Of a DNA stretch of 64,000 nucleotides, positions 52,974 to 61,847 are shown in pieces (position 1 is the first letter of the stretch; every line of letters begins with the position of its first letter). The notes beneath the pieces are model-generated. The model saw only the letters and a program-made list of their open reading frames with translations, was not told where the DNA came from and made no database searches. The stretch comes from Paenibacillus sp. JJ-100. GTDB taxonomy: Bacteria; Bacillota; Bacilli; Paenibacillales; Paenibacillaceae. Both the position numbers and the translations under genes were made by a program. Location: NCBI RefSeq assembly GCF_948329825.1, contig NZ_CAOJCM010000001.1:1178001-1242000 (forward strand), written 5' to 3'.

Positions 52974-54731
52974 TTGTTCAAGATACCGGCACAGTCGTGG
53001 TCCAACAGTATTTTTGCGCGGCTGATTATGACTTACCTTGTTTTTGTTATACCTCTAATTCTTCTGGGTGTATACCTGTATCACTGGAGTTATGATACGG
53101 CGAGTCAGGAGATCTCCTTATCGACAGAGAGGCGGTTAAGTCAATATGCAACAGAACTGAACCGGGAGATCGAATGGATGGAGCTGCAACAATTTGATAT
53201 AGCAGAGGATCGCAAGCTGAATCGACTGGCGATCCTCTGGAACAATATGGAACAGATTGAAAGACGGGAAATATTGAATTATTTATCCGAGCGACTTGCC
53301 TCATTCAAAAACAGCAGTGCGTACATCAAAAATGTTCATGTACATATCCCTACGGTCAACAAGAGTATATCCGCAGTGCAGGGCATCGATGAATTCAATG
53401 TAGCCTCTTACGATTATTTCACTTCGTCGACACAGGACGAAAGCATTCGATTTAGAGTAAAAGATAATGCACTCAACCTGAGTGCTGTACGCTTAACGGG
53501 TAAACTGGGCGAAGCACCGTTATTTGTCGTCCAGGTGGAGTTAGATAATATGACTTTTCAAAATGAATTAACCCAGCTTAATCTATATCCGGAGAGTGCC
53601 TCTCTTCTCATGGACGAGAGAACAGGTTTTGCTATCCTGGATCAGGAAGAACACCATATCATACTTGAAAATTATCTCGAATATAGCCAAAAGAATGTGC
53701 AGGACAGCTTCGAAGTCAACGTGGGAGACACGAAGTATGAAGTAAACCAGCATCGTATGGAACCGCTTGGTTTGTCGATTGCTACGTATCTGCCGGAGAA
53801 GATGGTCACCAAGCCATTAAGTAAATTTGTGAAGTGGGCATGGATTTTTGCGATTACTTCATTTATTGCAATTACAGCCTATCTCTACTCAACGTATAAG
53901 CTGATCCACATTCCGTTGCTTTTATTGATCAAGAGGTTCAAGAAGATGGAAGGAGGCGTGCTGGATATTCCAATCGTTCACCACCGAAAAGACGAGTTCG
54001 GGTTCCTGTACGCCCGTTTTAACCATATGATTGAAAATTTGCAGTTGCTGATTGACCGTGATTTCAAAAAAACAATGATGATGCAACGAGCAGAATTAAA
54101 ACAGCTCCAATCGCAGATTAATCCACATTTTCTATATAACAGTTTCTTTATTCTGAACTCGCTTGCGAGGACAGGTGAGACAGATCGTATTGAGCAATTT
54201 ACGAATATGCTAGGAGAATATTTCCGTTTTATTACACGTAATGGAACCGATCATGTGCCTCTGAAGGAAGAGGTGCACCATTCTCGAATTTATACTGAAA
54301 TTCAACAATTGCGATTTTCCAGACGAATCCAGGTTGAATTCGGAGAAGTTCCACAGGAGATGCAGCATATTCAGGTCCCGAGGCTTGTGATTCAGCCTAT
54401 TATCGAGAATGCTTATGAGCACAGTCTGGAAAAGAACACCAACACCGGTCTGTTACGTGTTGAATTTCGTATGGAATCATCCTATGCGGAGATCATTGTG
54501 GAAGATAACGGGCAAGAGCTTCTGACGGAAGATATAGAGAAACTTCAGCTTCTCTTGCAGAGTGAGTCGACGACGGATGACATCACGGGACTGATGAATA
54601 TTCACCGGCGACTAGTTCTGACGTTTGGAGGAGGAAGCGGTTTGTTTCTATCACGTAGTGAACTGCAAGGATTAAAGGTTGTCATTCGAATCCAGAGGAA
54701 AGAGGGGGAACACGAATGTATCGACTTCTAA
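52974..54731 (+). CDS. YesM-type sensor histidine kinase
   Basis: 585 residues. First helix IMTYLVFVIPLILLGVYLYH, an extracytoplasmic region of about 230 residues, second helix WAWIFAITSFIAITAYLYST, HAMP (LIKRFKKMEGGVLDIPIVHH), the phospho-acceptor box QSQINPHFLYNSFFILNSL, then an HATPase with IIENAYEHSLEKN and VEDNGQELL. The G1 box is degenerate compared with the first kinase (DNGQEL instead of DNGIGM), but the ATP-lid region still reads TGLMNIHRRLVLTFGGGSGL. TTG 52974 is chosen because GGAGGGG lies about seven bases before it. The solute-binding protein gene precedes it and its response regulator overlaps its end. Confidence 0.9.
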   Translation: MFKIPAQSWSNSIFARLIMTYLVFVIPLILLGVYLYHWSYDTASQEISLSTERRLSQYATELNREIEWMELQQFDIAEDRKLNRLAILWNNMEQIERREILNYLSERLASFKNSSAYIKNVHVHIPTVNKSISAVQGIDEFNVASYDYFTSSTQDESIRFRVKDNALNLSAVRLTGKLGEAPLFVVQVELDNMTFQNELTQLNLYPESASLLMDERTGFAILDQEEHHIILENYLEYSQKNVQDSFEVNVGDTKYEVNQHRMEPLGLSIATYLPEKMVTKPLSKFVKWAWIFAITSFIAITAYLYSTYKLIHIPLLLLIKRFKKMEGGVLDIPIVHHRKDEFGFLYARFNHMIENLQLLIDRDFKKTMMMQRAELKQLQSQINPHFLYNSFFILNSLARTGETDRIEQFTNMLGEYFRFITRNGTDHVPLKEEVHHSRIYTEIQQLRFSRRIQVEFGEVPQEMQHIQVPRLVIQPIIENAYEHSLEKNTNTGLLRVEFRMESSYAEIIVEDNGQELLTEDIEKLQLLLQSESTTDDITGLMNIHRRLVLTFGGGSGLFLSRSELQGLKVVIRIQRKEGEHECIDF

Positions 54732-56347
54732 TTGTGGATGATGAGGAGATCATCACAGACAGTTTATATGAAACATTTTCTAGACACATGCCGGATCAGC
54801 TCGATGTGTGCAAAGCATACTCCGCCGAAGAAGCACTCTCCTGGATGCGTCGTTCCAGAATTGATATGGTTCTGACCGACATTCGTATGCCGGGTATGAG
54901 TGGTCTGGAACTGACAGAAGAGATTCAGCGCCGCTGGCCGCAATGCCGCGTTATTTTCCTGACAGGACATAGTGATTTCGATTACGCTTATAGAGCGTTT
55001 CAGATGAACAATGTTCGTTATCTGCTCAAAACAGAAGGTTACGACAAAGTGTTGTCCATGGTAGAGCAGCTCATGGATGAGATCAGACAGAGCCATGATT
55101 TGCACAACTTGCTGGAACAACAACGTGAGATTTCATCTCGGCTCACCGCATTCAGACAGGATGAATACATTCGAAAGCTTCTGCAAGAGAGCACATCTCC
55201 TGTTTCATCCGATGAGATTCAAAGAGAGTTGTTGGACAAGGATATACATTTGAAAGCTGATTCTCCCGTGTATCTGGTGCTAGGGCGCCTGAATAAAACA
55301 CATGAAGTTGTAGATGATGAACAAGGCTGCACTTACGCGTCAGTACGAATTATTGGAACATCGTTAATGAAAGAATACACTGAATGCACCAGTGTTATGG
55401 ATCACTATGGCGATGTAGTTTGGCTTGTGCAACCGAAGGATGAGCAAGGCGAGACGGATCAGCACTTTGCCAGATATATTGAAGGTACATTGGAGCTTGT
55501 ACAAAAATCATGTCTTGCATCGCTTGATGAGTCGATTGCGTTCACGTTTAGTGGACGAGGGTGCGAATGGTTTCATATTCCACAGCAGTACGAGCGCCTA
55601 CGGTTGCTGCAGTGGATGAAATTTGGTGACGGCGTGTCTATGGTATTAAGGGACCATTATGAGAAGCCTCCAGTGGGCTCGCCGAAGGAATCCGTTAGGA
55701 TCTCGAGTCGGGTAGAAGCGATGTCGGGATTTCTTGAGACAGGTCGCTTCCAATCTTTCTATGATATTTTTGAAGAGCTTGTGGGAGAACTCCTTCAACA
55801 GGATATGACGATGGAGCGTGCGATCGAGACGTATTATCATCTAGCGCTGGCCCTGAACGCTGCCTTTAATCGCTGGGGACTACAGCAGAAAACGCCGGAT
55901 CAACGAAGCTTGCTTCACTTGAACCATTTTCCAAACATGAAAGATGCCGTTCAATACTTGTATCTGGCCGCAGACGAACTGGTTAATTTTAAACGTTCCA
56001 ATGAAGAGGAGCGGGCGAATCTGGTTGTACAGAGCATCTGCAACTATATTAAGCACAATCTGGACAAAGACCTTACATTAGTCCGTCTAGCGGAGCTGCA
56101 TCATTTTAATCCTTCATATTTGTCCAGATTTTTCAAACAAGAGATGGGTATTAATTTATCGGAGTTCATTGATGACTGTAGAATTCGGAGGGCGAAAGAA
56201 TTGCTGCTGAATCAGGAGTTGATGGTGCGAGAAGTTGCACTTCAAGTTGGTTATGAATCTCCACATTCATTTACCCGCCTGTTCAAAAAACTCACGGGCA
56301 AGACCCCGCAAGAGTTTCGCGAATCAGTACTAACTCGACCCTCATAA
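54716..56347 (+). CDS. YesN-type response regulator (receiver + AraC HTH)
   Basis: 543 residues. The receiver is intact: VDDEE acidic pair, phospho-acceptor in DMVLTDIRMPGMSG, switch IFLTGHSDFDYA. At the conserved Lys/Pro site it has LLKTEG (Lys kept, Pro replaced). The middle region is divergent; the C-terminal AraC HTH pair is LTLVRLAELHHFNPSYLSRF and MVREVALQVGYESPHSFTRL. It overlaps the kinase gene by 16 bp, with AGAGGGGG as ribosome site. Targets could be the GH43 operon just upstream, the importer at 57-63 kb, or both. Confidence 0.92.
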   Translation: MYRLLIVDDEEIITDSLYETFSRHMPDQLDVCKAYSAEEALSWMRRSRIDMVLTDIRMPGMSGLELTEEIQRRWPQCRVIFLTGHSDFDYAYRAFQMNNVRYLLKTEGYDKVLSMVEQLMDEIRQSHDLHNLLEQQREISSRLTAFRQDEYIRKLLQESTSPVSSDEIQRELLDKDIHLKADSPVYLVLGRLNKTHEVVDDEQGCTYASVRIIGTSLMKEYTECTSVMDHYGDVVWLVQPKDEQGETDQHFARYIEGTLELVQKSCLASLDESIAFTFSGRGCEWFHIPQQYERLRLLQWMKFGDGVSMVLRDHYEKPPVGSPKESVRISSRVEAMSGFLETGRFQSFYDIFEELVGELLQQDMTMERAIETYYHLALALNAAFNRWGLQQKTPDQRSLLHLNHFPNMKDAVQYLYLAADELVNFKRSNEEERANLVVQSICNYIKHNLDKDLTLVRLAELHHFNPSYLSRFFKQEMGINLSEFIDDCRIRRAKELLLNQELMVREVALQVGYESPHSFTRLFKKLTGKTPQEFRESVLTRPS

Positions 56348-56357
56348 TGGTAAAAAG

Positions 56358-56389
56358 AAAAACGCAGGAGACTCAGCTCCTGCGTTTTT
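56358..56389. terminator. Bidirectional terminator, perfect stem
   Basis: AAAAACGCAGGAG / CTCCTGCGTTTTT with an ACTCAG loop. Both flanks are A/T runs, and it separates two convergent regulator genes. Confidence 0.95.
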
Positions 56390-56426
56390 GTGTTCTTGCG
56401 CTATGGTTAACCAATGACCCTGTCAT

Positions 56427-57197
56427 TTAAGCAGAATTGGCTTTTTGTCTACGGTAGGCATTAGGGCTTGAGCCTGCGTATGCTTTAAACTTTTTGTAAA
56501 ACCAATCAATATCACGGTAACCTACCTCCAGCGCGATTTCGTATATTCGCATGTCGGTGGACAGGAGGAGCTGTTTTGCTTTTTTCATTCGCTCCTGGAG
56601 CAGATAGTTATTAAATGACACGTTCTCTTCCATTTTGAATTTTTGTCCAAGATAGGCACAGTTAAAATGCAGCATGTCAGCCATCTTTTTTAATGTTATT
56701 TCTTCGCGAAGATGATCTCGTACATACCCTTTTATAATCCGAATCACATGTCCCGAATCTATTGCTTTGCCGTTAAGCTGTAACGTGGGCTGTATGGGAG
56801 AGCTTTTTTTTACAGGTACAGGCATAGAGTCAAGTCGGTTCAGCAGTTCATGCAGGCTATGCAAAAGCGCCGAAGGCCTGACAGGTGAGGGCAAATAATC
56901 ATTTACCTGATAGGTTAATGCTTTGCGGACCAGCCGGAACTGATCCCTACCGCCAAGTAGGAGGATGGGGATATTGCTCGTTTTTCGAATGTGGTGGCAC
57001 AACCATAATCCAGCAGAATCACACTGCTCGGTGTGTACGATGATCACGTTGAAGTCACCTTCAGATAATGTAACAAGGGCAGAGCTTGGAGAAGTGACAC
57101 AATTTTTGATTGTTAATGGAAATTTGTACGCTTGTAAAATCTGTTCCAGTTCTTTACAAAAACGGTGGCTATAATCAATAAGTAAAATATTGTACAT
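56427..57197 (-). CDS. AraC-type regulator with degenerate (non-phosphorylatable) receiver
   Basis: 256 residues. Residues 1-120 have the order and hydrophobic strands of a response-regulator receiver (NILLIDYSHRF, VIIVHTEQCDSAG, IPILLLGGRDQF, NDYLPSPVRPSALL), but key residues are missing. The acidic pair is reduced to one Asp, the phospho-acceptor Asp is His55, and the conserved Lys before Pro is Ser104. An AraC HTH pair fills the C-terminus (ITLKKMADMLHFNCAYLGQK; MRIYEIALEVGYRDIDWFYK). It is therefore an atypical regulator probably not controlled by phosphorylation. The start is the ATG complementary to 57195-57197 with GGTGAGGT eight bases before it. It is divergent from the sugar importer at 57472 and its likely regulator. 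Confidence 0.85.
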   Translation of the reverse strand: MYNILLIDYSHRFCKELEQILQAYKFPLTIKNCVTSPSSALVTLSEGDFNVIIVHTEQCDSAGLWLCHHIRKTSNIPILLLGGRDQFRLVRKALTYQVNDYLPSPVRPSALLHSLHELLNRLDSMPVPVKKSSPIQPTLQLNGKAIDSGHVIRIIKGYVRDHLREEITLKKMADMLHFNCAYLGQKFKMEENVSFNNYLLQERMKKAKQLLLSTDMRIYEIALEVGYRDIDWFYKKFKAYAGSSPNAYRRQKANSA

Positions 57198-57276
57198 TGC
57201 GCATGACCTCACCTTCTCCTGTTATTCCGATCAACTGTTCGACTGAAATAAGGCTTATATCTATTATGGGAAGAAA

Positions 57277-57290
57277 AGAAAGCGCATACA
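57277..57290. promoter_or_regulatory. cre site upstream of the 57-64 kb transporter operon
   Basis: AGAAAGCGCATACA matches WGNAARCGNWWNCA at all 14 positions. It lies in the divergent gap between the AraC gene and the solute-binding protein gene, about 180 bp before the latter. Confidence 0.6.
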
Positions 57291-57471
57291 ATGTGCATTA
57301 TTTTGCAGATAGTGCATTTCTTTACCAATTTCTATGGAAACTTCATGCTTCGCTCCCTCAAAGAGCCGGATCTATAATTACTCCGGGTAAAGACCTGCAT
57401 TTAAGCGGGTTGTTTACGCTTACATCTGAACGATACACTTTGGTGGCACACGATAACCAGGGGGGAAGACG

Positions 57472-58827
57472 ATGAAAAAAAACAAGTTTATGTTGCTCAG
57501 TCTTTTGTTTGCGATCATGTTGATGATCAACGCATGTAGTTCTGCACCTGCTGCGGAGCCAGCACCGGAAAAACCTGCACCACAAGAAGAGCAAAAACCT
57601 ACCGAAACAGAACCTAAAAATGAAAATTCTACACCAGAGATGGATTTTGACATGGGTGGCAGAACAATCAAGGTTGTCGCATGGTGGGACATGACAATTA
57701 CAGATAACAATCCAGATAACATCAAAAGACTGGAAAACCTCGAAGCGTTGAAGAAGAAACATAACTTCAATATCGAGTATGTGTCCATTGATTTTGGTGA
57801 ATATCAGGAAAAAGTCGTAGCTTCCCTGATGGCAGGTGAACCCCTTGGGGACTTTGTCAGACTCGGTAAAAACTATGCGATTCCAGCGCTGACCAGTCAA
57901 GATCTGTTATGGCCAGTGGATGACTATATCAAGAACGATCAAGTGTTCAATCAAAAAACAACCAAGGAATACATGCAATATGAAGGTAAAGGTTACGGAT
58001 TTACGGAAGATCAGTCTTCCTTCATCAATGGCATATTCTACAACCGCACACTGATGCAGGAACTTGGCATGAAGCCGTTACAGGAATATGTCGATGCAGA
58101 TGAATGGAATTGGGATAATTTTCTGAAAGTCGCGAAGCAAGCGAACAAGGACAGGAACAACGACGGCAAACTGGATACGTGGGGACTTGCCCAAACCGGC
58201 TTGCTTGAACCAATCCTGTATTCAAACGAAGCTTCATTGACCAAAGATGATAAACAAAACCTTGAGGATCCTAAAACAAAAGAAGCGTTGAATTTCTTAT
58301 CTAAATTGGCAACAGAAAAAGTCGGCAGACCGACAGAAGGTGGAGACTGGACGGAGCCATCGACCTTCTTCCGCCAGGGAAATACTTTAATGTACTCTGG
58401 TGCAATGTACGAGATTGAAGGCATCAAGACAGATATGCCAGACTATGATATTGGCTTCCTGCCGTATCCTAAAGGGCCGAGTGCATCTGCGTATCATTCT
58501 GGTGAATCTCGTTATCAGGCGATCACCATTCCTAAAGCGGTAGAGAATCCTGAGCAACTAATGTATATCTGGGAAAAAATTAATGAAATTGATTCTATCT
58601 ACGATTACCCGGAGCAATCCACATTGGAGAGACATCTGACGGATGAAGCAGATATCAACAACGCCAGAGAAGTGGCAGCAGGCATGCTTGTTCTTGACCA
58701 CAACACCTTCCCCTCCTTGCCGTTTTGGGATTTTGATGGAGAGCTGAAGGAAGGCGTATCTGTATCTACGTTAATCGAAAAATATAAGGCTCCTTTCCAG
58801 GCCGCCATCGATGAGGTATACAAATAA
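57472..58827 (+). CDS. Sugar-binding lipoprotein of ABC importer
   Basis: 451 residues. The lipoprotein signal ends MLMINAC (Cys22) and is followed by a roughly 35-residue Pro/Glu-rich linker (APAAEPAPEKPAPQEEQKPT) that would hold the domain away from the membrane. The binding fold is UgpB/MalE type: TIKVVAWWDMTITDNNPDN, VASLMAGEPLGDFVRLG, INGIFYNRTLMQELGMKP, RNNDGKLDTWGLAQTG (calcium-like loop), FFRQGNTLMYSGAMYEIEG. It heads an operon with a second, much larger binding-protein fusion, two permeases and an NHL-like protein. A ribosome site AGGGGGGAAG precedes the ATG. Sugar identity unknown. Confidence 0.9.
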   Translation: MKKNKFMLLSLLFAIMLMINACSSAPAAEPAPEKPAPQEEQKPTETEPKNENSTPEMDFDMGGRTIKVVAWWDMTITDNNPDNIKRLENLEALKKKHNFNIEYVSIDFGEYQEKVVASLMAGEPLGDFVRLGKNYAIPALTSQDLLWPVDDYIKNDQVFNQKTTKEYMQYEGKGYGFTEDQSSFINGIFYNRTLMQELGMKPLQEYVDADEWNWDNFLKVAKQANKDRNNDGKLDTWGLAQTGLLEPILYSNEASLTKDDKQNLEDPKTKEALNFLSKLATEKVGRPTEGGDWTEPSTFFRQGNTLMYSGAMYEIEGIKTDMPDYDIGFLPYPKGPSASAYHSGESRYQAITIPKAVENPEQLMYIWEKINEIDSIYDYPEQSTLERHLTDEADINNAREVAAGMLVLDHNTFPSLPFWDFDGELKEGVSVSTLIEKYKAPFQAAIDEVYK

Positions 58828-58840
58828 GCACTACTAAATA

Positions 58841-58878
58841 CGGGCAGAACGCGGGAGTGAAAGTTGCGGTCTGCCCGG
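58841..58878 (+). other. Intercistronic hairpin without T tract
   Basis: CGGGCAGAACGC / GCGGTCTGCCCG forms a strong stem (one mismatch) between the two binding-protein genes. With no T run it more likely stabilises the upstream message or lowers downstream expression than terminates, a layout known between malE-like and malF-like genes. Confidence 0.65.
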
Positions 58879-58933
58879 GTTAGTCAATCATTCAATTGTC
58901 GATACGCTTACAGGAAAGGGGATACTTTCAAAC

Positions 58934-61828
58934 ATGCGGTCACGTAAGAAAAAGGTACTGATTCTGGCACTTGTACTGGCTTTGGTGTTCTCAATCATCG
59001 TGATCTATCCATCCAAGAATCAGAGCCCCGGGACAGTACATGCACTTGAGGATTTTGAAGCTGTAGCGGGTACCAGAGATTCACGAAGCTATGAACATTA
59101 TCAGGAAACGTATGCGAGTACGGCCAAACCGGACACGACCTTAAGGGTTGAAGGCGAAGATTACGTTAAGGTGGATAACGGGGAGTTCGAAGTCGTGCAA
59201 GGATATGAAGGACTGGATGGCAGTGCTGTGATTACACCCGAATCCGGAACCATTCGCTGGGATGTTCCCGTTCAAGTGAGTGGTTTATATCACGTTCGCA
59301 TTCATTATTATCCCGTCGAAGGCAAAAGCTCCGGGATCGAGCGCAAGCTGGAATTAAACGGGGAGGTTCCTTTCCGAGAAGCAGATGTACTTCTCTTCGA
59401 CAGGGTATGGGGCAATCGCGAAGATCACGTCCGTCAGGATGATCGCGGTAACGATCTCAGGCCAAGACAGGTGGAGAAGCCGGAATGGCAACTCGCTTCG
59501 TTTAGAGACAGTGCCGGGTATTTCGAGGAACCGTTCCAGTTTTATTTTGAAAAAGGAAGCCAGAAATTATCGCTGACCTCGTTAAGAGAGAGCATGGCGA
59601 TTGATTACATCGAACTGTATCAGGAAGAGGCTGTGCCTACGTACGCTGAGTTAAAGAAAACATATGATTCTTCAGGTGTAAAGGCAGCCAGCCCCGTCAT
59701 GTTGAAGGTTCAGGGCGAAGAAGCCATAACCAAATCATCTCCTACACTTGCGCCCATCTCGGATCGATCCAGTCCCTCACTGGAGCCCTACGACGTATCC
59801 AAAATTCGGATGAATGCGATCGGAGGCGTGAACTGGAAATTGCCTGGGGAATGGGTGGAATGGGAGATCGATGTACCTGAAGATGGATTGTACCAGATTG
59901 CGTTAAAAGTGAAGCAGGATCAGCTTCGGGGCATCTATGCCACGCGAAGTCTTACGATTAATGGCAAAGTTCCGTTTGAAGAAATGAAGCGAATTCGCTT
60001 TAACTATAGTCCATCCTGGCAGACGCAAGTGCTTGGTCATGGTGAAGAGCCTTATCAGTTTCATCTCGAGAAGGGAAAGCACCGCTTGCGAATGACAGTC
60101 ACACTCGGCGATATTGCACCCTTACTGCGAACCGTTGAATCCAGTGTACTCGAATTGAATGAGATGTATCGCAAAATATTGATGATTACCTCGAACAAAC
60201 CGGATCCACTTCGTGACTATCAGCTAGAGAAGCGGATTCCCGAGATGACAGAAGTTTTCGAGAAGCAGGCTGTCATCCTGACTTCTGTCGCTGACTATCT
60301 CGAAAAGGCAACCGGAGAACAGAGCGATAAGGTAGCCATACTGAATGCGATGGTTGTACAGCTCAAGGATATGGCAGCAAGACCAGAGACCGTACCGAAA
60401 CGGCTGGATTCGTTCAAAATTAATGTTGGCGGTCTGGGTACGTGGATTCTGACGGTACGGGAGCAACCGATTACGATGGATTACCTGATTGTATCCCCTC
60501 CAGGTCAGGAGTTACCCAAAGCTGAAGCGTCTGCACTCCAGCAGATGAAGCACGAAATGGGTGCTTATGTTGCATCATATACCGAAGACTATGACAGCAT
60601 CGGCAATGTGGAGAAGAAGAAGGACTCCATCACCGTCTGGATTACCACTGGACGAGATCAGGCTCAAGTTCTTAAAGGCATGATCGACGATACCTTTACA
60701 CCAGATACCGATGTGTCCGTACAGCTACGACTCGTACCCCCGAATATTTTGCTGCCTGCAACGCTCGCTGGGGAAGGACCGGATGTCGCGATGCAAATGG
60801 GCGAAGATATCCCCGTGAACTATGCGATGAGAAATGCAGCAGCCGATCTGAGCAAGTTCCCGGATTTCAATGAGGTGGCAGAACGATTCCGTGCCAGCGG
60901 TTTAACACCATATGAGTATAACGGTGGAGTGTACGCGCTCCCGGAGCAACAGCATTTCCCAATGCTTTTTTATCGGAAGGATATTCTGAATGAACTTGGT
61001 TTGGAGCCGCCAAAAACTTGGCAGGACGTGTATAATGCGATCGCTGTATTGCAGAAGCACAATATGGAGTTCTATCTGCCGATTGAGGATACGTTGAATA
61101 ACGCCAACATGGTTCCTAATGCAACGTTTGCGATGCTCTTATACCAAAACGATGGAACGTTTTATACCGAAGATGGGAAAAAGAGTGCGCTGGATTCGGA
61201 AATCTCCATGGAGGCATTCAAACGATGGACGCAATTTTATACCAATTACAAGTTCCCGCTGAAAGCCGATTTTCCGAACCGTTTCCGTACAGGAGAGATG
61301 CCCATTGGAATCGCTGATTACACGACCTATAACATGCTGACTGTACTTGCGCCAGAGATTCGCAACTTGTGGGACTTCACGATTGTACCCGGTACACAGC
61401 TTCCGGATGGTTCCGTCAGACACGAAGTGGCCAGCGCGAGCAGTGCAGTCATGATGCTCGAAAATGCGGGCAACAAAGAAGCGGCGTGGAAGTTCATGAA
61501 GTGGTGGACGGATGAGTCTACTCAGATTGAGTATGGACGGGAGATGGAAGGTCTGATGGGGGCGGCTGCTCGTTATCCTACAGCGAACATCGAGGCGTTG
61601 GAGCAATTACCTTGGCCCGTGAAGGATTATCAGAACCTGGAGAAGCAGTGGGAATGGGTGAAGGGCATTCCGCAGATGCCGGGAGGATATTTTACAGGAC
61701 GACATCTGGATAACGCCTTCCGTAAAGTGGTTAACGCAAATGAAAATCCACGTGAGGCCTTGTCAGACTATGTACTTTACATAGATGACGAGATCGAACT
61801 GAAACGCAAGGAATTCAATCTGAAATAA
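58934..61828 (+). CDS. 964-residue solute-binding protein with two N-terminal beta-sandwich modules
   Basis: An N-terminal signal or anchor helix (VLILALVLALVFSIIVIY, residues 8-25; no lipobox) leads into two similar regions, residues about 60-235 (LRVEGEDYVKVDNGEFEVV to IDYIELYQ) and about 255-400 (LKVQGEEA to RTVESSVLELNEMY). Each contains the pattern W-[DE]-[IV]-x-V-x-x-[SD]-GLY and LxLNGxVPF, as in galactose-binding CBM35/CBM6-like folds. A helical stretch (400-475) joins them to a family-1 binding domain (about 565-960: LVPPNILLPATLAGEGPDVA, YALPEQQHFPMLFYRKDILN, RTGEMPIGIADYTTYNMLTV). Binding-protein length is about twice normal. It sits between a standard binding protein and the permeases. 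Ribosome site GAAAGGGGA. Confidence 0.85.
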   Translation: MRSRKKKVLILALVLALVFSIIVIYPSKNQSPGTVHALEDFEAVAGTRDSRSYEHYQETYASTAKPDTTLRVEGEDYVKVDNGEFEVVQGYEGLDGSAVITPESGTIRWDVPVQVSGLYHVRIHYYPVEGKSSGIERKLELNGEVPFREADVLLFDRVWGNREDHVRQDDRGNDLRPRQVEKPEWQLASFRDSAGYFEEPFQFYFEKGSQKLSLTSLRESMAIDYIELYQEEAVPTYAELKKTYDSSGVKAASPVMLKVQGEEAITKSSPTLAPISDRSSPSLEPYDVSKIRMNAIGGVNWKLPGEWVEWEIDVPEDGLYQIALKVKQDQLRGIYATRSLTINGKVPFEEMKRIRFNYSPSWQTQVLGHGEEPYQFHLEKGKHRLRMTVTLGDIAPLLRTVESSVLELNEMYRKILMITSNKPDPLRDYQLEKRIPEMTEVFEKQAVILTSVADYLEKATGEQSDKVAILNAMVVQLKDMAARPETVPKRLDSFKINVGGLGTWILTVREQPITMDYLIVSPPGQELPKAEASALQQMKHEMGAYVASYTEDYDSIGNVEKKKDSITVWITTGRDQAQVLKGMIDDTFTPDTDVSVQLRLVPPNILLPATLAGEGPDVAMQMGEDIPVNYAMRNAAADLSKFPDFNEVAERFRASGLTPYEYNGGVYALPEQQHFPMLFYRKDILNELGLEPPKTWQDVYNAIAVLQKHNMEFYLPIEDTLNNANMVPNATFAMLLYQNDGTFYTEDGKKSALDSEISMEAFKRWTQFYTNYKFPLKADFPNRFRTGEMPIGIADYTTYNMLTVLAPEIRNLWDFTIVPGTQLPDGSVRHEVASASSAVMMLENAGNKEAAWKFMKWWTDESTQIEYGREMEGLMGAAARYPTANIEALEQLPWPVKDYQNLEKQWEWVKGIPQMPGGYFTGRHLDNAFRKVVNANENPREALSDYVLYIDDEIELKRKEFNLK

Positions 61829-61847
61829 AGGAAAGGGAGGGTAACGG

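Noticed and set aside
58841..58878. Terminator splitting the last operon
   Set aside because: No T run after the stem, and the downstream genes have no clear promoter of their own.
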